A stretch of 5,018 nucleotides of DNA from Streptomyces sp. MUM 178J (GCF_022414575.1 NZ_JADWYQ010000098.1:1-5018); one strand, 5' to 3'; positions 1 through 5,018 are shown, counted from the stretch's first letter. A program made the numbers and translations. Notes: a model not told the origin generated them from the sequence alone.

Positions 1-1
1 C

Positions 2-73
2 CGCCACCGCGCCGACGCCAAGAGCGCCCTGATCACCCTCGTCGAACACGCCCTCATGGCCCGCCTGAAGTAG
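2..73 (+). CDS. 3' end of an unidentified upstream gene (partial)
   Basis: An open frame enters from the left edge and ends at TAG (71-73), with an in-frame TGA directly after it (74-76), making a tandem stop. Only 23 residues are visible. They end in ALITLVEHALMARLK, an amphipathic, probably helical C-terminus. The third codon positions are almost all G or C, as in real genes of this genome. The segment is too short to assign to a family. A helical end of this type would suit a TetR-like regulator or an enzyme equally well, so no function is given. The hairpin at 123-154 probably ends its transcript, so it is likely not part of the cvn operon. Confidence 0.65.
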   Translation, partial: RHRADAKSALITLVEHALMARLK

Positions 74-96
74 TGATCGCCAAGTCGACACGGCAA

Positions 97-112
97 TACG
101 ACAGTTGTCGTA
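97..112. promoter_or_regulatory. 16-bp palindrome, possible operator
   Basis: Arms tacgaca (97-103) and tgtcgta (106-112) are perfect inverted repeats around a 2-bp centre. The 8-mer tgtcgtag at 106-113 recurs at 133-140. Short, dyad-symmetric, AT-richer sites like this are typical operators of dimeric regulators such as TetR-type repressors. That function is inferred. It could instead be an RNA hairpin at the end of the upstream transcript. Confidence 0.35.
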
Positions 113-122
113 GAGGAAGCGT

Positions 123-154
123 GGGCGGACTGTGTCGTAGGACACGGTCCGCCC
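123..154. terminator. Terminator-like hairpin after the upstream gene
   Basis: Left arm 123-136 pairs with right arm 141-154 over 14 base pairs (one G-U) around the loop gtag (137-140). The stem is very GC-rich, and no T-run follows. That matches the U-less hairpin terminators common in Streptomyces. It lies 50 bases after the upstream stop codon and nearly 300 bases before cvnA, so it probably insulates cvnA from upstream transcription. Confidence 0.6.
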
Positions 155-236
155 CGCGGGTTCATAACGTTTCGACAGAGAATTCTCGGACAACGGACAC
201 CCATCGCATCCGATCGGTGCCACTGTGCTGACATTG

Positions 237-284
237 CCCCCGTCTTTTGACGGGCCTCGTTCTTTATGCCCGTTTTATCGGGGG
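237..284. repeat. Paired small inverted repeats with T-rich loops
   Basis: cccgtc (239-244) and gacggg (249-254) form a 6-bp stem with a TTTT loop. cccg (269-272) and cggg (279-282) form a second, 4-bp stem with a T-rich loop. cccccg (237-242) can instead pair with cggggg (279-284), enclosing the region. The T-rich stretches are unusual for this genome. A -35-like TTGACG lies at 247-252, so this may be the core of the cvnA promoter or a binding site. Confidence 0.3.
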
Positions 285-287
285 TGA

Positions 288-369
288 GTGCTACTCGGAA
301 TGACTGATTCCAGGTGTTTGGATCGGGGCCGGTCCACGTGCTGGAATTCGACGAACTCCCGAGTAGTAC
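288..369 (+). promoter_or_regulatory. Nested inverted repeat in probable cvnA leader
   Basis: Three nested stems can form in order: 288-298 with 359-369 (11 bp, one G-U), 307-313 with 341-347 (7 bp, perfect) and 320-324 with 331-335 (5 bp, one G-U, loop ggggcc). The lower part can also form a competing hairpin, ggaat (297-301) with attcc (307-311). If transcription starts upstream of about 285, this would be a folded 5' leader about 60 bases before the cvnA start. The pairing is read directly from the sequence; a regulatory role is inferred. Confidence 0.35.
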
Positions 370-428
370 GGCTCTGAACGAAACACACGGCACAACGTTG
401 GTGCCGACGCCGAGAGGTTGTTGGTCGA

Positions 429-3400
429 GTGAGGCGAAGCATGACGAGCTCCGCAGAGCAGCAGGCGCGGGGCAACTTCACCCCGGCGCAGCGTGCGGCC
501 GCGTCGCCCGCGGAGGAGCCCAGCACGCCCGCGACGCCCGCCGCCGGCGGCAGCCAGAGCCCGCTGTCCCCGCGCAACTGGCGCGTGCCCACCCGCCTGA
601 ACGCCATCCTCCTCATACCCGTGCTCGTCGGGCTGGTGATGGGCGGCTTCCAGGTGAAGCAGGCCGTGGACACCTGGGACGAGGCGGAGCAGGCGGAGAA
701 GACGGCGCTGATCGTGCGCGCCGCCTCCAAGTACAGCCAGGCGCTGCTCAACGAGCGCGACCTCACCGCCCAGCCCCTGCTCACGGCCACCAGCGAAGAC
801 CAGCGCAAAACCAGGGTCGTCACCGACGCCTACTCCGCCACGGACGCGGCCGCCGCGGAGTTCAAGGACGCCATCAGGGACATGCCCGAGGGGCAGGGTC
901 TTGAGCGCCGGCTGAGGCTCTTCCAGGAGGAGGAGCCCAAGCTCGCCAAGCTGCGCGAAGCCGCGTACGGCAAGGCGCTCGACCCGGTCGCCACCGAAGA
1001 AGGCTATGTCCAGGTCCAGCACTCCCTGATGGAGTTCTCCAACGAGCTGGGGCTCGGCACCGGCAACGTCACCAGCTTCGGCCGGACCCTGTACGCCATC
1101 CAGCTGTCCAAGGCCGCCGGATCGCTGCAGCGCTCCATCGGCATGCATCTACTGGTCCGCCCGTCCGAGGACCCCAAGGTCCTCGCCAAGCAGACCGTCG
1201 CCTTCAACTCGTACAACTACCTTGAGCAGATCGCCATCGCCGAGTACGTCTCCGGCGGCACCCAGGAGGACGAGGACCGCCTCAAGCAGGTCATGGCGGC
1301 GAAGACCGCCACGGGTGAGAAGCAGCTCAAGGCCGCCGGTCTGAACCCGCCCAAGGGCGCCGACGGCTCCGTCCTCACCGGCATGGCCAACCAGATCGGC
1401 CAGGGGCAGACGCCGGAGGACCTCAAGGCGAAGGACATCACGCCCGAGACGTGGATGGGCGCGGCCACCGCCAAGTTCGAGGGCTACTCGCAGGTCGAGG
1501 CGGAGCTCGTCGACAAGGCCGTGTCCGAGGCATCTGCGATCGCCGACGACGCCAAGCGGGACGCCATCGTCATCGGCTCCGCCGTCGTGATCGCCCTCCT
1601 GGCCGCCTTCATCCTGGCCGGCCTCATGGCCCGCCAGATGAGCCGCTCGATGCGCGAGCTGCGCACCGCCGCCTTCGGCATCGCCGAGCAGCGGCTGCCG
1701 ATGCTGGTCGACCAGCTCTCCCGTACGGAGCCCGGCCGGGTCGACACCCGGGTGCAGCCGATCCCGATCGACTCCCAGGACGAGATCGGCGAGGTCGCCC
1801 GCGCCTTCGACCAGGTCCACCGCGAGGCCGTGCGGCTCGCCGCCGAGCAGGCCATGCTCCGCGGCAACGTCAACGCGATCTTCACCAACCTCTCGCGCCG
1901 CAACCAGTCGCTGATCGAGGGCCAGCTGACCCTGATCACGGATCTGGAGAACAACGAGGCCGACCCGGACCAGCTGGAGAACCTGTTCAAGCTGGACCAC
2001 CTGGCGACCCGTATGCGCCGCAACGGCGAGAACCTCCTCGTCCTCGCGGGCGAGGAGCCCGGCCGCCGCTGGGACCAACCGGTCCCGCTCGTCGACGTGA
2101 TGCGCGCCGCCTCCTCGGAGGTGGAGCAGTACGAGCGCATCGAGCTGTCCGGCGTCCCCGAGGCCGACATCCACGGCCGGGCCGTGACCGACCTGGTGCA
2201 TCTGCTGGCCGAGCTGCTGGAGAACGCCACCACGTTCTCCTCGCCGCAGACCAAGGTCCGGGTGACGGCCACCCGGCTGCCCGACGGCCGGGTCATGATC
2301 GAGATCCATGACAAGGGCATCGGTCTGACCGCCGAGGACTTCGCCGACATCAACCACAAGCTGGCCAACCCGCCGACGGTGGACGCCGCCGTCTCCCAGC
2401 GCATGGGCCTGTTCGTGGTCGGCCGGCTCGCCGACCGGCACGGCATCCGCGTCCAGCTGCGCCCCTCGGGCGAGCAGGCCGGCACCACCTCGCTGGTGAT
2501 GCTTCCGGACGAGATCACCCACGGTGGCGGCGGCATGCAGCTCCCCGAGGACGACTTCACCGTCTCGCAGATGATTCCGGAGCAGCACTCCTACGAGACC
2601 GAGCCGATGCGCACCGCCGCGGAGCTGGGCTTCGACGACTCCCGCTACGAGAACGCGGACGGGGACGAGCGTCAGCTCGACCCGGTGGGCCGCTCGCTGA
2701 TCCGTGAGGAGCGCCGCGCGGCGCTGGAGGCTCAGGCCCACGCCAAGGCGGGCGACGCGGAGTACGGACAGGAGCAGGAGTACGGCGAGGACGCCTCATA
2801 CGAGGACTCCTCGTACCAGGGCTCCTCGTACCAGGAGTCCCCGTACCAGGAGTCCCCGCATCCCGACGGCCGCCAGGAGTACGGCCAGGAGGGGTCCTTC
2901 GGCCAGGAGCAGTCCTTCGGCCAGGAGGGGTCCTTCGCTCCGGAGCAGCAGTACCAGGCGTACCAGCAGGACTACGGCCAGCAGGAGTACCAGGAGTACC
3001 AGGGCGGACAGTCCCCGCAGCAGCCGTACGACGGCCTCCCGAGCCCCAACGGCTCCGGCCCCGGTCAGGGTGGCGCGTACCAGGAGCAACAGCAGGCCGC
3101 ATATGCGGAAGCTGACTTCCAGGCCCCGCAGGACTCCGACGGTCAGTACTCCGGCTCGTACGACTCCGATCCCCACCAGGCCAAGTGGCCGGATCAGAGC
3201 GGCTATCAGGACAGCTACGAGCCTGACTACCGCACCGAATCGGAATCTGGTCCCGGCGCTCCCGCCGACGGCTCGGACCGCGTAGGCTTCAACCATCCGG
3301 GAACCGCTCCGAGCAGCGGCCACGAGCTGACCGACGCAGGTCTGCCGCGGCGCGGCAGCAGCCAGCAGTCGCCGCCGCCTCAGCAGCAGCCTCAGCAGGC

Positions 3401-3806
3401 GCAGGACCAGCAGCAGTGGCAGCAGCCCGCGGAGCAGGCCCCTGGAGCCGCGCAGAGCGGGCGGACCGAGGCGAACGGCAGCGCGAACGGGAGCGTAAGC
3501 GGTGCCGATCCCGAGGGCTGGCGCTCGGTCAACGACCAGCGCTGGCAGCGGGCGGAGAAACTCCGAGACCCGAAGGCGGGCGGAGTGACCCCGTCCGGTC
3601 TTCCCCGGCGAGTGCCCAAGGCCAATCTGGTCGAGGGCACGGCGGAGCAGACCCCGCAGGCCGGCCCCCAGGTGTCCCGCGCCCCTGAGGATGTCCGGGG
3701 CAGGTTGAGCAACCTGCGCCGCGGCGTCCAGAGGGGACGCAGCGCGGGTACGGACACGAACGGATCGGGCCTCGGCCCGGGTAGTACCTACAACCAGGAG
3801 CGTTAG
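429..3806 (+). CDS. cvnA: CvnA: NIT-domain sensor histidine kinase-like membrane protein of a conservon
   Basis: Receptor component of a conservon, 1125 residues. Order: a short cytoplasmic N-terminus; membrane segment ~57-76 (AILLIPVLVGLVMGGF); an extracytoplasmic nitrate/sulfonate-sensing NIT-type domain ~85-370 with the LLNERDLTAQPL signature; membrane segment ~379-400; a HAMP linker ~401-472; and a dimerisation region with LDHLATRMRR (His524). The HATPase fold ~585-695 has an N box (Asn599 in ELLENA), a G1 box (DKGIGL, 628-633) and a glycine motif QRMGLFVVGRLA. Residues ~700-1125 form a Gln/Tyr/Ser/Pro/Gly-rich, probably disordered tail ending in a basic segment. The ATP site looks intact; whether His524 is phosphorylated is unknown, and no response regulator is in view. 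Start: GTG 429 gives MRRSMTSS. In-frame ATG 441 has the better-spaced GAGG (431-434, 6-base spacer) and is a real alternative. GTG 429 has only GAGAGG (412-417), 11 bases away. I keep 429 because, from memory, MRRS-like starts occur in homologues. The ligand is not predictable. Confidence 0.93.
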   Translation: MRRSMTSSAEQQARGNFTPAQRAAASPAEEPSTPATPAAGGSQSPLSPRNWRVPTRLNAILLIPVLVGLVMGGFQVKQAVDTWDEAEQAEKTALIVRAASKYSQALLNERDLTAQPLLTATSEDQRKTRVVTDAYSATDAAAAEFKDAIRDMPEGQGLERRLRLFQEEEPKLAKLREAAYGKALDPVATEEGYVQVQHSLMEFSNELGLGTGNVTSFGRTLYAIQLSKAAGSLQRSIGMHLLVRPSEDPKVLAKQTVAFNSYNYLEQIAIAEYVSGGTQEDEDRLKQVMAAKTATGEKQLKAAGLNPPKGADGSVLTGMANQIGQGQTPEDLKAKDITPETWMGAATAKFEGYSQVEAELVDKAVSEASAIADDAKRDAIVIGSAVVIALLAAFILAGLMARQMSRSMRELRTAAFGIAEQRLPMLVDQLSRTEPGRVDTRVQPIPIDSQDEIGEVARAFDQVHREAVRLAAEQAMLRGNVNAIFTNLSRRNQSLIEGQLTLITDLENNEADPDQLENLFKLDHLATRMRRNGENLLVLAGEEPGRRWDQPVPLVDVMRAASSEVEQYERIELSGVPEADIHGRAVTDLVHLLAELLENATTFSSPQTKVRVTATRLPDGRVMIEIHDKGIGLTAEDFADINHKLANPPTVDAAVSQRMGLFVVGRLADRHGIRVQLRPSGEQAGTTSLVMLPDEITHGGGGMQLPEDDFTVSQMIPEQHSYETEPMRTAAELGFDDSRYENADGDERQLDPVGRSLIREERRAALEAQAHAKAGDAEYGQEQEYGEDASYEDSSYQGSSYQESPYQESPHPDGRQEYGQEGSFGQEQSFGQEGSFAPEQQYQAYQQDYGQQEYQEYQGGQSPQQPYDGLPSPNGSGPGQGGAYQEQQQAAYAEADFQAPQDSDGQYSGSYDSDPHQAKWPDQSGYQDSYEPDYRTESESGPGAPADGSDRVGFNHPGTAPSSGHELTDAGLPRRGSSQQSPPPQQQPQQAQDQQQWQQPAEQAPGAAQSGRTEANGSANGSVSGADPEGWRSVNDQRWQRAEKLRDPKAGGVTPSGLPRRVPKANLVEGTAEQTPQAGPQVSRAPEDVRGRLSNLRRGVQRGRSAGTDTNGSGLGPGSTYNQER
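2793..2936 (+). repeat. In-frame tandem repeats in the cvnA tail
   Basis: Two short tandem arrays lie inside cvnA. The first has 15-bp units starting at 2793, 2808, 2823 and 2838, encoding ASYED, SSYQG, SSYQE and SPYQE, then a decayed SPHPD. The second has three 18-bp units starting at 2883, 2901 and 2919, encoding GQEGSF, GQEQSF and GQEGSF. Unit lengths are multiples of three, so copy-number changes would keep the frame. The repeats continue into Tyr/Gln-rich sequence up to about 3020. Confidence 0.85.
3796..3800 (+). promoter_or_regulatory. Ribosome binding site of cvnB
   Basis: AGGAG lies inside the last codons of cvnA, 7 bases before GTG 3808. This supports 3808 over the in-frame ATG at 3817, which would be 16 bases away. 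Confidence 0.75.
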
Positions 3807-3807
3807 T

Positions 3808-4230
3808 GTGAGCCCGATGAGCCAGGCGGCGCAGAATCTGAACTGGTTGATCACCAACTTTGTGGACAACACCCCTGGGGTGTCCCACACCGTGGTGGTC
3901 TCCGCCGACGGACTCCTGCTGGCGATGTCCGAAGGGTTCCCCCGCGACCGGGCCGATCAGCTGGCCGCCGTCGCATCCGGTCTGACCTCGCTGACCGCGG
4001 GGGCGTCCCGGATCTTCGAAGGCGGCCCGGTCAACCAGACCGTGGTCGAGATGGAGCGCGGGTTCCTCTTCATCATGTCCATCTCCGACGGTTCCTCGCT
4101 TGCGGTGCTCGCCCACCCGGAGGCCGACATCGGCCTGGTGGGCTACGAGATGGCCCTGCTGGTGGACCGCGCGGGCAGTGTTCTCACCCCGGACCTGCGC
4201 GCCGAACTCCAGGGAAGTCTTCTCAACTAG
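3808..4230 (+). CDS. cvnB: CvnB: Roadblock/LC7 domain protein
   Basis: A 140-residue protein that is essentially one Roadblock/LC7 domain (~10-125). The pattern is typical: an N-terminal helix (LNWLITNFVDNTPGV), a strand pair (HTVVVSADGLLLAMSEGF), a long helix (ADQLAAVASGLTSLTAGAS), then strands with GFLFIMSISDGSSLAVLAH and a last helix. Conservon CvnB proteins are cytoplasmic partners of the GTPase CvnD. By analogy with MglB acting on MglA, they may regulate its nucleotide state, which is a family-based inference. The gene starts one base after the cvnA stop (TAGTGTG), so translational coupling is very likely. Length and composition are normal for the family, and the reading frame is intact. 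Confidence 0.95.
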   Translation: MSPMSQAAQNLNWLITNFVDNTPGVSHTVVVSADGLLLAMSEGFPRDRADQLAAVASGLTSLTAGASRIFEGGPVNQTVVEMERGFLFIMSISDGSSLAVLAHPEADIGLVGYEMALLVDRAGSVLTPDLRAELQGSLLN

Positions 4231-4237
4231 CAGACGA

Positions 4238-4278
4238 ACGGTGCGTTTCTCGCCACCGCACCGTAAGGTGCGGTGGCG
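4238..4278 (+). promoter_or_regulatory. cvnB-cvnC intergenic hairpin with competing alternative
   Basis: cgccaccgcacc (4251-4262) and ggtgcggtggcg (4267-4278) form a 12-bp perfect stem closed by a GTAA loop, a GNRA-type tetraloop in RNA. The upstream segment acggtgcg (4238-4245) is perfectly complementary to 4257-4264, so it can pair with the same left arm and disrupt the main hairpin. No T-run follows. The hairpin could act as a partial U-less terminator, an RNA-processing or stability element, or an attenuator setting the ratio of cvnAB to cvnCD. The structures are seen in the sequence; the function is inferred. Confidence 0.6.
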
Positions 4279-4314
4279 CGGCTCCACAGGGACATGGACC
4301 GGCGACCGGCAGTC

Positions 4315-4322
4315 GGAGGAGG
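4315..4322 (+). promoter_or_regulatory. Ribosome binding site of cvnC
   Basis: GGAGGAGG lies 4 bases before GTG 4327 (7 bases if the first GGAGG is used). It is the strongest Shine-Dalgarno in the window. It fixes the cvnC start at 4327, not at the in-frame GTG 4273, which sits inside the right arm of the hairpin at 4251-4278 and has no such site. Confidence 0.85.
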
Positions 4323-4326
4323 AAAC

Positions 4327-4932
4327 GTGGCAACACCCCCGGGCGAACGCCCGTATGACGGTGGGCATCAGGCCTCTGGTGAACACCCTCAGAGCCGTTT
4401 CAACTTCCCTTCGGCACCGACGGGCAGAGGGGGCGGCCAGGAGCCGTACCAGCAGCCCCAGGCACCCCAGTCGCCGTATGACCGCACCTTCGACCGGCAG
4501 GCGCGGCGGCCGGCAGAGCAGCCGCAGCAGCAGCGGGCCCCGCAGTCCGCGGGCGGTTCGGGGGCCGCGGGAGCCCGTCCCTCGGGCGCGCACAACCCAC
4601 TGGTACGTCCCTATGCCATGACTGGCGGCCGTACGCGGCCGCGTTACCAGCTCGCCATCGAGGCGCTGGTGTCGACGACGGCTGATCCCGCGAGGCTGCA
4701 GGGGCAGTTGCCCGAGCACCAGCGGATCTGCCGACTGTGTTTCGAGATCAAATCGGTCGCCGAGATCTCGGCGCTTCTCTCCATCCCCCTCGGCGTGGCC
4801 CGGATCCTCGTAGCCGACCTGGCCGAGGCCGGACTTGTCGCCATTCATCAGCCCGGCGGTGAAGAGTCCGCCGGCGGTCAGCCAGATGTGACACTGCTCG
4901 AAAGGGTGCTCAGTGGACTTCGCAAGCTCTAG
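4327..4932 (+). CDS. cvnC: CvnC: DUF742 domain protein
   Basis: A 201-residue cytoplasmic protein. Residues ~1-88 are low-complexity and rich in Gln, Pro, Gly and Arg (for example EPYQQPQAPQSPYDRTF), so probably disordered. Residues ~89-201 form the DUF742 domain. It begins with the hallmark NPLVRPYAMTGGRTRPRYQL, continues with EHQRICRLCFEIKSVAEISAL, and ends with DVTLLERVLSGLRKL. The stretch ~142-174 reads like a helix-turn-helix with a following wing-like strand. Cys135 and Cys138 form a CxxC pair. DUF742 proteins are the third component of conservons; their exact role is not established. The start is GTG 4327, chosen for GGAGGAGG at 4315-4322. A longer in-frame version from GTG 4273 would add 18 residues but lacks a ribosome site. 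The last 20 bases overlap cvnD. Confidence 0.93.
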   Translation: MATPPGERPYDGGHQASGEHPQSRFNFPSAPTGRGGGQEPYQQPQAPQSPYDRTFDRQARRPAEQPQQQRAPQSAGGSGAAGARPSGAHNPLVRPYAMTGGRTRPRYQLAIEALVSTTADPARLQGQLPEHQRICRLCFEIKSVAEISALLSIPLGVARILVADLAEAGLVAIHQPGGEESAGGQPDVTLLERVLSGLRKL

Positions 4933-5018
4933 CGGCGGTGCATCCCGCTCAACCACCAGTGCGAAGATCGTGGTGGCGGGCGGCTTCGGCGTGGGCAAGA
5001 CCACGTTCGTCGGCGCCG
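4913..5018 (+). CDS. cvnD: CvnD: P-loop GTPase, 5' part only
   Basis: The first 35 residues of the conservon GTPase are visible before the window ends. After a short Ser/Gly-rich lead (MDFASSSGGASRSTTS) comes the first beta strand AKIVVAG and a Walker A motif, GGFGVGKTT, which fits GxxxxGKT with Gly23, Gly28, Lys29 and Thr30. CvnD proteins are small Ras/MglA-like ATP/GTP-binding proteins. They act as the molecular switch with CvnB and CvnA at the membrane. The start GTG 4913 lies inside the cvnC end, in the +1 frame relative to it, with AAAGGG (4901-4906) 6 bases upstream. The 20-base overlap suggests translational coupling with cvnC. Switch regions and base-specificity motifs lie outside the window. 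Confidence 0.92.
   Translation, partial: MDFASSSGGASRSTTSAKIVVAGGFGVGKTTFVGA

Larger units (their letters stand above)
77..428. other. Non-coding region upstream of cvnA
   Basis: About 350 bases with no convincing gene. The region is clearly richer in A and T than the flanking genes, notably at 161-187 and 243-280, as expected for a promoter region. It holds the palindrome at 97-112, the terminator hairpin at 123-154, small hairpins at 237-284 and a nested inverted repeat at 288-369. The cvnA promoter must lie here or upstream, but no -35/-10 pair with good spacing stands out. The best -35-like hexamer is TTGACG at 247-252, without a matching TAGRRT box 16-19 bases downstream. Confidence 0.7.

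Noticed and set aside
178..217. Short palindromes gagaattctc (178-187) and ccgatcgg (210-217)
   Set aside because: They are only 10 and 8 bp without spacing or repetition that suggests a site. Chance is enough to explain them.
314..904. 196-codon plus-strand frame starting in the leader
   Set aside because: Most of it overlaps cvnA in another frame and encodes Arg/Ala/Gly-rich sequence. Codon bias fits the cvnA frame instead.
1149..2741. 530-codon open frame on the minus strand
   Set aside because: It lies fully antisense to the conserved domains of cvnA. It gives Leu/Gly/Val/Arg-rich sequence without any recognisable domain, which is the usual shadow of a GC-rich gene.
2793..2936. CRISPR-like array
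   Set aside because: The repeats are 15-18 bp, directly adjacent with no spacers, and encode in-frame peptide repeats.
2796..3890. 364-codon Leu/Arg-rich minus-strand frame that looks membrane-like
   Set aside because: Its hydrophobic look is the reverse complement of Gln/Gly/Tyr-rich repeat codons in the cvnA tail. It is not a real membrane protein.
4273..4326. Upstream GTG start for cvnC adding 18 residues
   Set aside because: The start lies within the arm of a strong hairpin and lacks a ribosome site, while GTG 4327 has GGAGGAGG 4 bases upstream.
3529..5004. 491-codon open frame on the minus strand
   Set aside because: It runs antisense across the cvnA end, cvnB, cvnC and cvnD, all of which have clear families. 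No domain and no convincing ribosome site.

Overview
The window is high-GC DNA with strongly GC-biased third codon positions, GTG starts and Streptomyces-like protein families. I read it as part of a Streptomyces (or close actinobacterial) chromosome. It carries most of a conservon (cvn operon), the actinobacterial four-gene cluster cvnA-cvnB-cvnC-cvnD. The order and the protein families fit this fully: a NIT-domain sensor-kinase-like membrane protein, a Roadblock/LC7 protein, a DUF742 protein and a P-loop GTPase. The sequence alone does not show which numbered conservon it is.

Layout: bases 2-73 are the last 23 codons of an upstream gene I cannot identify. It is followed by a 16-bp palindrome and a strong terminator-like hairpin (123-154). 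The non-coding region 77-428 holds several inverted repeats, including a nested hairpin (288-369) in the probable cvnA leader. cvnA (429-3806) encodes an 1125-residue protein. cvnB (3808-4230) follows after one base. A 96-base gap with a 12-bp perfect hairpin separates cvnB from cvnC (4327-4932). cvnD starts at 4913, overlaps the end of cvnC by 20 bases, and runs off the window after its Walker A motif. All four genes lie on the + strand and look like one operon.

How they work together: in the family model, CvnA is a membrane receptor whose cytoplasmic kinase-like part and long tail recruit CvnB, CvnC and the small GTPase CvnD. CvnB and CvnD resemble the MglB/MglA regulator-GTPase pair, and the set has been compared with a eukaryotic G-protein-coupled receptor system. 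Studied conservons affect aerial development and secondary metabolism. The signal and output of this copy cannot be read from the DNA.

The less expected features are outside the known domains: mutually exclusive RNA hairpins between cvnB and cvnC, a layered hairpin in the cvnA leader, and a roughly 425-residue low-complexity CvnA tail with tandem Tyr/Gln repeats and two copies of a GLPRR motif.
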